A stretch of DNA of 64,000 bases from JACKGW01 sp964586025 (GTDB taxonomy: Bacteria; Planctomycetota; PLA2; JAEUHO01), in the NCBI GenBank assembly GCA_964586025.1, contig CAZPGF010000002.1, positions 22,181 to 86,180 of the forward strand, given 5' to 3'. The notes under the pieces were generated by a model. It worked only from the letters and a program-made list of their open reading frames with translations, ran no database searches and was not told the origin of the DNA. Position 1 is the first letter of the stretch. The number at the start of each line of letters is the position of its first letter. A program made the position numbers and the translations under genes. Positions 7,154-16,233 of this stretch are shown one piece after another.

Positions 7154-10100
7154 TGCGACGACGAGGTTTCGCACTCCTCGTCGTCTTGCTCGTCGGTTTC
7201 GCCGCGCGTGCGCGATCGGAGGACGACACGCCCACGGCGGTGATCGATGTCGTGGTCCTCGACGCACGGGGCATGCCGCTCGCGGCGGCCGAGTGTGTTC
7301 GTCCCGCGGCCGACGGCGACGCGCTGGTTCCGACGCCCGATGATCCCGTCGTCGCGCGAACGGACGCGGCGGGTCGCGCTCGAATCGACGGTGCCCTCGC
7401 CGCCGCCGCGCGAGACGGCGCGCTCGTGTGGCGCGCACCACGCCACGCGCCCGCGCGCTGGCGGCCCGACGGTGGCGGTGGCGCCGTGCGACTCCTCCCC
7501 GCGCTCTCGGTGCGGGGACGACTCGTGCGAGCGGGCCAGCCTCTCGCCGGCGTCGTCGTCGAGGCGCGGCCGGTTCCGTTCCGCTCGGGCCTAGTCGCGC
7601 GACGCACGAGCATCGACGGCGGCGCGTACGCGTTCGAGAACCTCCACGCCGGCGCATGGCAGGTCTCGTTCCTGCGGCCGGACGGTCACTGGCAGGCACT
7701 CGGCATCGCGAGGGCCGGATCGGCCGACGGCGACTTCGAGGTCGTGCCGGGCAACGAGGTCGTCGCGCGACTGCTCGCGGTGGATCGCGCGAACGGACCG
7801 GTGGTCGGCGTGCGCGTCGAACTCGTCTCCCTCGATGCGTCCGGCGCGGCACCCCACGGCGTGACCGACGCTCGTGGCGAAGCCCTCGTCGCGAGGCTGG
7901 ACGAAGGCGTCTACGACGTGCGCATCGACGACCCGCGGTGGATCTGGGACGGCGCCGCGCCGCGCGTCGTCCTCGATCGGCCCGGGTTGACGCTGGCCGA
8001 GACCTGGTTCGTCGTGCCGCGTCGCACGTGGCGCGGGCGTGTGCTCGACGCGGACCTCAGGCCGGTCGCCGGCGCCACCGTCGAGACGCTCGACGCCGGT
8101 CCGGATCCGATCCCCGACGACGCGATCCGGTCGAGCGCCGTGAGCGCGGACGACGGTCGCTTCGTCCTCGCCGGCGTTCGTCCTGATCGTCCGTTTCGCG
8201 TCCTCGTCGTCGCGCCGAATGCGCCCCCGTACCTCGGTCCGGTCGAGGACCGCGCGTCCCGCGTGGACGATGATCTCGGTGACCTCGTGCTGGCGCCGAG
8301 CGCGCCGCTCGCCGTGCGGGTCAGCGGTCCCAACGGTCGACCGGTCCCCGACGTCGAGGTCGAGATCGCACCGGCCTCGCGTCGTCACGCGTTCGGAGAA
8401 GGCGCCTGGGCTCGCCTGCGCGAGCGTCGCATCACGAACGCCCACGGTGAGGTGCACTTCGCCGCGGTCGGACTCCAGGACCTCGTGGTCGATGCGGCGG
8501 CCGTGGGATGGCGGCCGACGCGCGTGATCGTGGACGCGCTCTCGATCCGTGCAGGGCGCACGGTCTCGGTCGACCTCGTTCCGGCGGACGGCCTCTCCGG
8601 CCGGGTCGTGCTGGCGGATCCAAGCGATCGGAGGCGCGGGCCGTGGGTGGTCGTCGCGCGCCCCGAGGGCGAACCGACCGCATGGCTCGCGGCACGGACC
8701 GACGACGCCGGACACTTCGCGTTCCCGGGTCTGCGCGGCGTCGCACATCGCTTGGAGGTCCACGGCGACGCGAGCGCGTCGGGCCTTCCGCTCGGTGTGC
8801 TCGAGGGCGTGTTGCCCGGCTCCGATGACGGCATCGAGGTCGCCCTGGCGCCGCGCGCGGCGATCGAAGGGGACGTGACGGGGATCGATCGTCGCGGGAC
8901 GGCTCCCGAACTGATCGTCTCGGAGCCGATTCCGAGGACGGACGAACGGTCCCCTCCGGCCTATCGAACGGTGGTGCGCGAACGTCTCGGAGCGGATCGC
9001 GCGCAGGCGCGTTTCCGCGTCGAGGGACTGCCGTCGGGCGTGTATTCCGTCCGCGCTCGACAGGGGGCGCGCCTCTCCCCGCCCGAGATCGTCGTGGTCC
9101 GGGAGAGCGACGTCGAGGACATCCATCTCGACATCCCCGGTGCCGCGTCGTTGGCGGTCCGCGCGACCGATCGGTCCGGACGAGGGATAGCGGGTCTTCG
9201 CCTTCGCGCCTTCCTCGACGAGGAGCCGGCCGAGCGGTCGCGATGGGACGAACCCGACCGACCCGCGCCGTCGTGGGTGCGCGAAGCCCTCGGCGACGAC
9301 GACGGCGACGTGTTCTTCGCCGACCTGTCGGCGGGACGCTGGCGTGTCGTCGTCGACGATCCCCGACATGCCAGCGTCGAGCGCGTCGTGGTTCTCGAGG
9401 AGGGCGATCAACAGGTTCTCGACGACTTCGTCGTCGAGGAGGCCGGCACGATCGCCGGGCGGGTCCTCGGTGACGACGGTGGCCCGTCCGACGGCGCCCT
9501 CGTCACCATCGTTTCCGACCGTCACGCGATCGCGCCGCGTCGGATCCGCAGCGGCCCCGACGGATCGTTTCGCGTCGAGCACCTCGCCCCGGGCCGCTAT
9601 CGCGTCGATGCGTCCATCGGATGGGGCGGGTTCGATCGCGAGTCCGCTCTCGTCGATGTCGTGGCGGGCGAAGACGTCGTCGTCGAACTCGGGCCGACGG
9701 GATCGGCGAGTGTCGAAGGCGAGATCCTGCGCGGCGTCGAACCGGTGGCCGGCGCGCGGGTCACCCTGCACGTGCGCGACGTCGAGACCGAAGGCGAGGA
9801 GGCGCCTCGCGCCTGGGCGACCGTGACCGATGCCGACGGGAAGTTCCGCTTCCCCAACGTCGCCCTGGGCATGGCGAGGCTCGAGGCGGAGGTCGATGCG
9901 ACGCGCATCGTTCGTCGCTTCCCGCTGGTGAGGAACGATCACGAGGAACTGACGATCCGCGTGCACGACGGTCGGATCGTCGGTCGCGTGGAGGACGTGG
10001 ATGGTCGGCCGGTGACCGGCGCGTGGGTCGAGGCGCGCCGTCCTGGCGCAACGGATCGAACGCCGCCGCTGGCGACCGGTCGCACCGACGCCCGTGGGCG

Positions 10101-10788
10101 GTTCCGGCTTGCCGGTCTCGAAGCCATCGATGTCGACCTGCGCGCGACGGCGGAGGGCCTGCCGCCGGGACGCGCGTTCGGCCTGCGCCCGGAACCGCCC
10201 GGAGGAAGCCGGGAGGTGACCATCTCGCTCGGCCGGGGTGGGTCGGTACTCGTCACGGCGATCGACGACGCGCGTTACGGGGTGTCGTATGCCGAGGTGC
10301 AACTCGTCGACGACGCGGGCCTGGCGCTGCTCGCGTGGCCACGACGGACGGCGGCCTTCGGACGATTGGAACTGCGCGGTGTGCCCGAAGGGCGCTGGCG
10401 CGTGCTCGTTGCGCGTCGCGGCCTGGGGTCTCCGCCGGCGACGTCGATCGAGGTGAAGGAAGGCCTGCGCACGGAGGTCGAGATCATGCTCGCCCCGGCC
10501 GCGAGCCTCGAGGTGCTCGTGGTCGGCACAACGGACGCCGAGGTCGCCGCCGTGCGCGTGCGCCTGGTGCGTCTGGCCGACGACCACGTCCTCGCCGACG
10601 ACCAGCGGCCACGCCGGAAGACGGCCGGCGTTCGCGATCTTCCGGTCGGGGAAGGGATCGTGTTCGTGGACGATCTCGCGCCGGGCCTCTACGCCGTGGA
10701 GGTGTCGCCCGCGCCGCGCACCGCACCACGCCGCATCGTCGTCGAACTTGGCGCGGGCGAGGCCGCCGGCCTCGTCGTTCCGCTGTAA
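7153..10788 (+). CDS. Large secreted protein with tandem carboxypeptidase-regulatory-like beta-sandwich domains
   Basis: A 1,211-residue exported protein. The N-terminus MRRRGFALLVVLLVGFAARARS is a Sec signal peptide without a lipobox. The rest is built from repeated units of about 80-100 residues with a V.G.V.D..G.PV.GA.V pattern followed by TDA.GRF...GL..G.Y.V, the signature of CarboxypepD_reg / Cna-B-like sandwiches; roughly ten are discernible (for example near nt 8030-8200, 9430-9600, 9960-10190). No enzyme motif was found. Such arrays usually act as surface stalks or adhesive/structural proteins. The ATG overlaps the tsaE stop by one base; a 45-nt gap separates it from the sigma factor gene. 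Exact function is unknown. Confidence 0.85.
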   Translation: MRRRGFALLVVLLVGFAARARSEDDTPTAVIDVVVLDARGMPLAAAECVRPAADGDALVPTPDDPVVARTDAAGRARIDGALAAAARDGALVWRAPRHAPARWRPDGGGGAVRLLPALSVRGRLVRAGQPLAGVVVEARPVPFRSGLVARRTSIDGGAYAFENLHAGAWQVSFLRPDGHWQALGIARAGSADGDFEVVPGNEVVARLLAVDRANGPVVGVRVELVSLDASGAAPHGVTDARGEALVARLDEGVYDVRIDDPRWIWDGAAPRVVLDRPGLTLAETWFVVPRRTWRGRVLDADLRPVAGATVETLDAGPDPIPDDAIRSSAVSADDGRFVLAGVRPDRPFRVLVVAPNAPPYLGPVEDRASRVDDDLGDLVLAPSAPLAVRVSGPNGRPVPDVEVEIAPASRRHAFGEGAWARLRERRITNAHGEVHFAAVGLQDLVVDAAAVGWRPTRVIVDALSIRAGRTVSVDLVPADGLSGRVVLADPSDRRRGPWVVVARPEGEPTAWLAARTDDAGHFAFPGLRGVAHRLEVHGDASASGLPLGVLEGVLPGSDDGIEVALAPRAAIEGDVTGIDRRGTAPELIVSEPIPRTDERSPPAYRTVVRERLGADRAQARFRVEGLPSGVYSVRARQGARLSPPEIVVVRESDVEDIHLDIPGAASLAVRATDRSGRGIAGLRLRAFLDEEPAERSRWDEPDRPAPSWVREALGDDDGDVFFADLSAGRWRVVVDDPRHASVERVVVLEEGDQQVLDDFVVEEAGTIAGRVLGDDGGPSDGALVTIVSDRHAIAPRRIRSGPDGSFRVEHLAPGRYRVDASIGWGGFDRESALVDVVAGEDVVVELGPTGSASVEGEILRGVEPVAGARVTLHVRDVETEGEEAPRAWATVTDADGKFRFPNVALGMARLEAEVDATRIVRRFPLVRNDHEELTIRVHDGRIVGRVEDVDGRPVTGAWVEARRPGATDRTPPLATGRTDARGRFRLAGLEAIDVDLRATAEGLPPGRAFGLRPEPPGGSREVTISLGRGGSVLVTAIDDARYGVSYAEVQLVDDAGLALLAWPRRTAAFGRLELRGVPEGRWRVLVARRGLGSPPATSIEVKEGLRTEVEIMLAPAASLEVLVVGTTDAEVAAVRVRLVRLADDHVLADDQRPRRKTAGVRDLPVGEGIVFVDDLAPGLYAVEVSPAPRTAPRRIVVELGAGEAAGLVVPL

Positions 10789-10833
10789 CCGTTCCGCCGC
10801 CGCAATCGGTTCCCACCGTCGAGAACTTCTGTC

Positions 10834-11448
10834 GTGGCGCACGCATCGCGCCGACACTCGCGGGACGTGGACGACGAACTGACCGCTCTGATGCTGCGGG
10901 CGCAGGCCGGCGAGGGCGGAGCGTTCGAGACGCTCGTCGAGTTGGTGTATCCGCGGCTCGTCGCCTGGTTCCGTCGGCTCGGTGCGCGTCCGGACGAAGC
11001 GGAGGACGGGGCGCAGGAGGTCCTCCTCAAGATCTACCGTGCCCGCGCGAACTACGTCGCGCGGGCCCGCTTCACGACGTATGCGTTTCGCGTCGCACGC
11101 AATCATTGGATCGACGCACGTCGTCACCAGAGCATTCAGCCGCCGACGATGTCGGCCGACGCCTCGGCCGGGGACGACGAGTCCTCGCTGGCCGGGCGGC
11201 TGCCGGGCGCCGAAGCGGCGCCCCCGCGCCGACTCGAGGATGCGGAACTCGGGCAGGCGATCGCCGACGCGGTCGCCGCCCTCCCCGCGCCGCTGCGGGA
11301 GGTGTGGGCGCTCTCCCAGGTCGAGGGGCTCCGCTACGAGGGGATCGGAGAGATCCTCGGCATCCCCCTCGGCACGGTGAAGTCCCGCGCCTTCGCGGCC
11401 GTCCGCCGCCTGCGGGACTGGCTCTCCGAGCGAGGGTTCGAACCATGA
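10834..11448 (+). CDS. RNA polymerase sigma factor, ECF-type
   Basis: Alternative sigma factor of about 204 residues. Region 2 covers roughly residues 17-88 (YPRLVAWFRRLGARPDEAEDGAQEVLLKIY, then FTTYAFRVARNHWID), and region 4 lies at about 150-198, with the helix-turn-helix RYEGIGEILGIPLGTVKSRAF; the linker is Ala/Pro-rich and acidic. No convincing Shine-Dalgarno precedes the GTG at 10834. A second in-frame GTG at 10867 would start MDDELTALML, the usual ECF opening, and may be the true start. The next gene encodes a single-pass membrane protein in the position of an anti-sigma factor. The target promoters are not identifiable here. Confidence 0.92.
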   Translation: MAHASRRHSRDVDDELTALMLRAQAGEGGAFETLVELVYPRLVAWFRRLGARPDEAEDGAQEVLLKIYRARANYVARARFTTYAFRVARNHWIDARRHQSIQPPTMSADASAGDDESSLAGRLPGAEAAPPRRLEDAELGQAIADAVAALPAPLREVWALSQVEGLRYEGIGEILGIPLGTVKSRAFAAVRRLRDWLSERGFEP

Positions 11449-11473
11449 TCCGGGCGCTTCGTTCAGTCCCCGC

Positions 11474-11492
11474 GGGGCCGCCTTCGGGCCCC
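11474..11492 (+). other. GC-rich hairpin between sigma factor and its partner gene
   Basis: GGGGCC (11474-11479) and GGCCCC (11487-11492) can form a six-pair stem with a seven-base loop in the 58-nt gap between the two genes. It could attenuate readthrough or be chance in such GC-rich DNA. Confidence 0.25.
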
Positions 11493-11506
11493 CGTTCCAC
11501 CCAGCG

Positions 11507-12874
11507 ATGACCCCGTTCGACCCGCCCCCTGCCGAGCCCGACGACGTGAACCTCGAACGGTTCGCGGCGTGGCTCCGTGCCGCCGATGCGCGGCGGCTGG
11601 CCCCGGAGGTCTCCCGGGCGACGCGGGCGGCGCCCGCCGTCGCCCGACGCATCGTCGCCCAGGTACTCGGCGAGGAGGCCGGCGCCGACTCCTCCGTCGC
11701 GACGCGACGCGCCGGGCCGGCGGGCCGGCCGAGGCTCCTCCCGCGCCTGCTCGCCGTGTCCGTGGCGTTGCACGCGGCCGCGATCGTGTTGATCGCACTC
11801 CTCCTCGGCCGACGGGGTGGCGACGACCTGCCGACGAGCTCGGGGCCGATCGCCGCGCGGATCGAAGTTCCCTACGAGGAGCCCGGCGCGGACGCCCTGC
11901 TCGACGTCGCCGAGTGGATCAGCGAACGTGCGAGCGACCCGGGCGCGTTCGACATCGTGCCCGACTCGATCGTCGCCGGCGAACTCGGCATCGCGCTCCG
12001 GGGCGAGGCGGACGGTCCTCTTCTGACCGAGGATCTGGTGGCCTTCCGCGATCGGGTGGGGGTGCGCGATTGGCATGGCGTTCCCGACCATCCGGCGGCG
12101 GTCGCGGTGCCGATGCTGGTGCGTCGGATCGATGGGCTGAAGACGCGGCGGATGGCACGCCTCGGATGGGATGCGGATGCGACCGGATTGCGCGTGCGCC
12201 ATGCCCTGGCGTGGCTGCGCATCGCGCAGGACGATCGAGGGCTGCTGCCCGCCGATCCTGCGTCAGGCCTCGGGTCGGCCGCCGTGACGGCCCTCGGGAT
12301 GCTGCCCTTCCTCGCCGAGGGACGCCATTCGCTCGCGAACGGACCGCATGCCGCCGACGGTGCCTGGCTCGATCGTGCGCAGGACGCGCTCATGGAGGCG
12401 CTGCTCGTCGTCGACGGCACGGACGTGCGCGTTCGCGCGGAGGCACCGTCCGACGCCCTGGCGCCGGCGGCACTCGCGTTCGCCGAGGACTACATGCTCG
12501 CCTACCGCCACCTGGGCGTTGGGGAAGTGCGACAACGCACGGCGGCGATTCGGGCGCTTCTCGATGCCGCTCCCGTCGATGCGTCGTCCCCGTGGAGGGT
12601 CTGGGCCGCCGATGCGGCGGCTCGGGCGGGGGTGCGATCCCTCGGCGAAGGGGAGCGGGGTTTCCGCGCCTGGGCGGTCGGCGTTCGCCCCGCCCTCCCG
12701 GCCGCCGCGTCGGGACTGGTGGCCCTGGAAGCGGTCACGGCCGGCGTGTTCCGGCAACTCGCGGGCGACGACGGGGCTCTGCCGGTGGCGCCGCCCACGG
12801 ACACATCGGGAGACAGCCCTCTCGGGCGCATCCTCGACGTGCTCGCCTGGCAGGCGGCCTACCGCACTTACTAG
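11507..12874 (+). CDS. Single-pass membrane protein with cyclase/prenyltransferase-like repeats, possible anti-sigma partner
   Basis: A 455-residue protein with a cytoplasmic N-terminal helix-rich part (1-78), one transmembrane segment (about 80-101, LLAVSVALHAAAIVLIALLL) and a large external part. Residues about 230-275 read LRVRHALAWLRIAQDDRGLL...AVTALGMLPFLAEGRH, which resembles one repeat of the alpha/alpha barrel of squalene-hopene cyclase / prenyltransferase-like proteins, with the aromatic positions degenerate. No cysteine was found, so the classic HxxxCxxC zinc anti-sigma domain is absent. Position directly after an ECF sigma gene and its topology suggest a regulatory partner, but that is inference only. 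Confidence 0.75.
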   Translation: MTPFDPPPAEPDDVNLERFAAWLRAADARRLAPEVSRATRAAPAVARRIVAQVLGEEAGADSSVATRRAGPAGRPRLLPRLLAVSVALHAAAIVLIALLLGRRGGDDLPTSSGPIAARIEVPYEEPGADALLDVAEWISERASDPGAFDIVPDSIVAGELGIALRGEADGPLLTEDLVAFRDRVGVRDWHGVPDHPAAVAVPMLVRRIDGLKTRRMARLGWDADATGLRVRHALAWLRIAQDDRGLLPADPASGLGSAAVTALGMLPFLAEGRHSLANGPHAADGAWLDRAQDALMEALLVVDGTDVRVRAEAPSDALAPAALAFAEDYMLAYRHLGVGEVRQRTAAIRALLDAAPVDASSPWRVWAADAAARAGVRSLGEGERGFRAWAVGVRPALPAAASGLVALEAVTAGVFRQLAGDDGALPVAPPTDTSGDSPLGRILDVLAWQAAYRTY

Positions 12875-12992
12875 GGTCGCCGCGACGGGCCGGTGGGGCC
12901 GCGACTCATGCCGGCGTCTCGGTCTGCCGATTGCGTGAGATGGGATCCCACGTCCCACATCCCGCCGGGCCCTCGCGGCCAGGAGGCTCGCC

Positions 12993-13208
12993 ATGGAAGT
13001 CGTCTTCAAGTGCCTCGCCGACGGCAAGCGCTACTACGGAGTCCGGCAGAACGGCCTGGAACTCTTCGTCGGCACCGATCTCGAATGCCGCCGCTATCGC
13101 GAGATTCGCGCCTCGAAGGTCCGTGAGGAGCGCCTCGCGGACCAGCGTCCCCTGCGGGGACGTCCGGCGTTGCTGCGCACCTATCGTGCGACGCGGGGCG
13201 CGAGCTGA
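12993..13208 (+). CDS. Small hypothetical protein, 71 aa
   Basis: Short, basic soluble protein (MEVVFKCLADGKRYYGVRQNG..., ending RTYRATRGAS), with no signal peptide or membrane segment. The evidence that it is real is the strong aggagg ten bases before the ATG, normal high-GC codon use, and an isolated position with 118 bp upstream and 29 bp downstream. The first 25 residues alternate strands and turns like a small beta domain. I do not recognise the family. Confidence 0.6.
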   Translation: MEVVFKCLADGKRYYGVRQNGLELFVGTDLECRRYREIRASKVREERLADQRPLRGRPALLRTYRATRGAS

Positions 13209-13237
13209 CCGACGCGGCCTCGACCGATGGCCGACCG

Positions 13238-14611
13238 GTGACCTGGGTGCGTGACGCTCATGGGGTCGTGCGGCATCGCCCCATCGTCCCCTCCGACCTT
13301 CGTCGCCCGATCGCGGCCGCGATCGCCCTCGCCTTCTCCGTCCTCGGAGTCGCCTGGAGCGAGGCCGCACCACGATCGTCACGGCCCTTCCTCGAGGTCG
13401 AGGCCGGTCCGTGGGCTCGCGCCGGGGCGGTGGTCGTCATCCAGGTCGAGCACGTGCGCCGGGACCCGCGGGTGCCGATCGGCCCCTCGCTCGTCCGCGG
13501 CACCGTGCGCGCGGTGCTGAAGCAACCGCCGCCACGTCCGGGCGTCGAGCCTCTCGTGCCCGGCGCCCCCCTCGTCGTCGGGATCCTGGGAGGCCGGCCG
13601 GCGGGTGGGACCGACGCCCAGGCATCGGTTCCGCTGCTCGCCGAGGACGATCGCGGTCGTCACGTCGTGTTCCTCGCCCCGTCGTCGAGTGCCAGCGCGT
13701 GGGAGGCGCAGGCCCTCTTCTCGGCCGAAGGACTCGAAGGTGAACAGAAGGTCGCGGCCCTCCAACGATTGGGGCAACTGTCGGCGATCGAGGACCCGGT
13801 GCGGCGCCGCCGCGAGGTCCTCGAGTGGCTGTTCGACGCATTGCGCGAACCGCGGACGTGGACGCGAGAGAACGCCGCGCGCGAGTTCGTCTGGATCGCG
13901 CGTCACCATCCCGCGGCACTCGACGCCCCCGCGCGCCTCCGCTTGCGTCGTGCGGCGGCCGGTGCGACGAGTCGCGCGCAGCGCGAGTACCTCGTGCGCG
14001 CGTTGTCCTTCCTCTCGGATGCGCCGCCCCCTCGCTCCAGCGCCGCCACCAGCGACCCGTCGGAACGCTGGCGGGCCGCCATGGAACGTGCTCCCGACGC
14101 GGCGACGCAGGCCGGGCTCTTGATCTCGCGTCACCGCGAGGCGGTGGGATCGGGGCGCGCGGCCGCTTGGCGCGACCTCCACTGGGCGTGGAGCGCGGTC
14201 GTTCCGGAAGCACGTCTGGGTTGGCTGCGCGCGTTGCGTGCTGGGGCCGCGCCCGACGAGGCGGCCGTGTGGCGCGCCTACTACGCCCGCGAGGCGGATC
14301 ATGCGGTGCTCGAGGCGTTGGTCCGTGCCGTCGGTCTGACCGGCGGCGAGGCCGACGTGCCGTGGCTGGCGGCGCGCGTCGAGCGCGACGACCTCTGGCA
14401 TGCCGCGACGCTCGCGCTCGCGCGGATTCGCACGGCCACGGCGCTCGGGTGGTTGCGCCGGGAGAGAGCCGCCCTCGTCGAGCGCGGCGACGACGCGGAG
14501 CGCGTCGGCTGGCTCGACCACCTGCTCTCGGAGGACTTCGCTGCCGCCGACCAACGGACGGGCGCGGCGAACCGCGACGCGGACCATTCCGACTCGGCGG
14601 ATGGGACGTAG
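13238..14611 (+). CDS. Secreted or membrane-anchored helical-repeat protein, unknown function
   Basis: A 457-residue protein whose hydrophobic segment at about 25-42 (AAAIALAFSVLGVAWSEA) looks like a signal peptide with an extended N-terminus. Residues 50-165 form a predicted beta-rich domain (GAVVVIQVEHV, VRGTVRAVLK, GAPLVVGILGG); the remainder is Arg/Ala-rich helices with HEAT-like spacing (AAREFVWIARHH..., ADVPWLAARVERDDLWHAATLALARI). GTG 13238 is used; an in-frame GTG at 13247 is equally possible, and neither has a strong Shine-Dalgarno. No catalytic motif was recognised. Confidence 0.75.
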   Translation: MTWVRDAHGVVRHRPIVPSDLRRPIAAAIALAFSVLGVAWSEAAPRSSRPFLEVEAGPWARAGAVVVIQVEHVRRDPRVPIGPSLVRGTVRAVLKQPPPRPGVEPLVPGAPLVVGILGGRPAGGTDAQASVPLLAEDDRGRHVVFLAPSSSASAWEAQALFSAEGLEGEQKVAALQRLGQLSAIEDPVRRRREVLEWLFDALREPRTWTRENAAREFVWIARHHPAALDAPARLRLRRAAAGATSRAQREYLVRALSFLSDAPPPRSSAATSDPSERWRAAMERAPDAATQAGLLISRHREAVGSGRAAAWRDLHWAWSAVVPEARLGWLRALRAGAAPDEAAVWRAYYAREADHAVLEALVRAVGLTGGEADVPWLAARVERDDLWHAATLALARIRTATALGWLRRERAALVERGDDAERVGWLDHLLSEDFAAADQRTGAANRDADHSDSADGT

Positions 14612-14636
14612 GATCGCGGTCCGACGGGAGGGATCC

Positions 14637-16214
14637 ATGCCGTCCGGGACGACCATCGTCCATCGCACCATCGCCATCGCATCGCTCGCGATCGCGCTCC
14701 TCGCCTTCGGACCGGCACACGCCGACGAGGTCGCCGCGCCGCCCGCGGTCGAGCAGACGCCGCCGACGGAGGTCGAGCGCCTGCCGATCACGCTGCGCGA
14801 AGCCCTCGAGCAGGCCCTGCTCGCCGACCTCGGTCTGGCGGAGCGACGTCTCGACGTGCCGATCGCCCTGCAGCACCGGATCGACGCGGACGCCGCGTTC
14901 GACCAACTGTTGACCGCGGGCGTGGATCTCCGGCGCGCCGAGGAGCCGAGCACGTCCACGTTCTTCGGAAGCGGGTCGATCCGGACGACGTCCTACTCGG
15001 CGTACGCCGGCATCTCGCGCCGCCTCCGCACCGGGGGCGACGTGTCGCTGCTCTATCGCGCGGACCGTTTCGACACGACCCAGCCGCTCGCGACGGTCGA
15101 TCCGGCCTGGCGTCACGGAATCGAAGCCGTGTTCCGGGTGCCGCTCGCCCGCGGCGCCGGTTCGATCGCGCAGAGCGAGATCCTCAAGGCCCACAACCGG
15201 ATGGCGGCCGCGAGGGCCGGGGAAGAGGCGGCCGTCGAGGATCTCGCGCTTGCGGTGCTGCGGGCCTACTGGGAACTCGCCTTCGCCCAGCGCAACCTCG
15301 AGTCGTTGGTTGCGTCCGAGGGGGTCGCCGCGGAACTCGTCGCCGATGTGGAGGCACGGATCGCCGCGGAGGTCGCCACGTCGCTCGATGCGGCCGAGGC
15401 GCGGGCCGGGCACCAGCGTCGCCGCAGCGATCGACTGCTCGCGGAGCGCGCACTCGAGGATGCGTCCGACGCGCTCCTGTCGCTGATCCGGCCGTTCCGC
15501 GACGTCTCCGACGCGCCCCTTCTCGTCGCCGTCGACGACCCCGACGTTCCGGGTCCCCTGACGCCGACGGATGACCTCTCGGTCGCGCGCGCGATCACGA
15601 TCGCGCTCGCCTCGCGCCCGGACCGTCGCGCGCTCGAAGCGGACGTCGCCGTGCGCGGCGTCGAGGTGTTCGAAGCGCGCGATGCGCTTCGTCCCTCGCT
15701 GGATCTGATCGGATCCGCGAGCACCGTCGGCTATCGCGAGGGATTCGACCGGAGCCTTCGCGATGCCGCGGAAGGCGAGGCCCTGTCGATGGCGATCGGC
15801 GTCGAGTTCTCGATCTACCTCGGGCAGCGCGGGGCGAAGGCGCGATGGCGCGCTGCCGGGTGGGCGCGCGAACAGGCCCGCCTGCGGCTCCGGCAGTTGG
15901 AGAACGAGATCGTCCTCGACGTGCGCCGCGCGCATCGCGCGATCGCGACCGCGGGAGCCGTCCGCGAGGCGGCCGAGGCCGAGGTCGCCGCCGCGCGCGA
16001 GTCCCTCGACGGCGAGCGACAGCGGCTCTCCGAGAGCAAGTCGACGCCGTTCCGCGTGCTGGAACAAGAAGAACTGCTGACCGAGGCGCTGACGCGGCTC
16101 GCCCGCGCGCGGATCGACACGCGCATCGCCGAAGCGGCGCTCTGGCGCGCCGCCGGGTCGTTGACGGAGCGGCTCGCGCTCACGGCGCCGCGGTTCCCAT
16201 CGTGTTGCCGCTAG
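14637..16214 (+). CDS. TolC-family outer membrane efflux protein
   Basis: A 525-residue outer-membrane channel subunit. The signal peptide ends near AHADE (about residue 30). It is followed by the TolC opening LPITLREALEQALLADLGLAERRLDV (an OEP repeat start) and two halves of long coiled-coil helices (for example residues 190-290 and 400-490) separated by beta-strand segments such as the GYREGFDRSLRD region. Such trimers form the exit duct of tripartite RND, MFS or ABC exporters. No inner-membrane pump or adaptor gene is beside it. The ATG has gggagg seven bases upstream; the downstream lipoprotein starts 19 bp after the stop. An outer-membrane duct implies a two-membrane cell. Confidence 0.9.
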   Translation: MPSGTTIVHRTIAIASLAIALLAFGPAHADEVAAPPAVEQTPPTEVERLPITLREALEQALLADLGLAERRLDVPIALQHRIDADAAFDQLLTAGVDLRRAEEPSTSTFFGSGSIRTTSYSAYAGISRRLRTGGDVSLLYRADRFDTTQPLATVDPAWRHGIEAVFRVPLARGAGSIAQSEILKAHNRMAAARAGEEAAVEDLALAVLRAYWELAFAQRNLESLVASEGVAAELVADVEARIAAEVATSLDAAEARAGHQRRRSDRLLAERALEDASDALLSLIRPFRDVSDAPLLVAVDDPDVPGPLTPTDDLSVARAITIALASRPDRRALEADVAVRGVEVFEARDALRPSLDLIGSASTVGYREGFDRSLRDAAEGEALSMAIGVEFSIYLGQRGAKARWRAAGWAREQARLRLRQLENEIVLDVRRAHRAIATAGAVREAAEAEVAAARESLDGERQRLSESKSTPFRVLEQEELLTEALTRLARARIDTRIAEAALWRAAGSLTERLALTAPRFPSCCR

Positions 16215-16233
16215 GTCCTCGCGCGAGGGCGCG

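Noticed and set aside
7591..11652. A 1,353-codon minus-strand frame opposite the surface protein and sigma factor
   Set aside because: No motif, and the plus strand carries clear signal peptide, repeats and sigma regions; antisense shadow from GC-rich codons.
12875..12992. Perfect TGGGATCCCA palindrome as an operator
   Set aside because: A single ten-base palindrome in GC-rich DNA with no second copy or regulator gene nearby; not enough to call a site.
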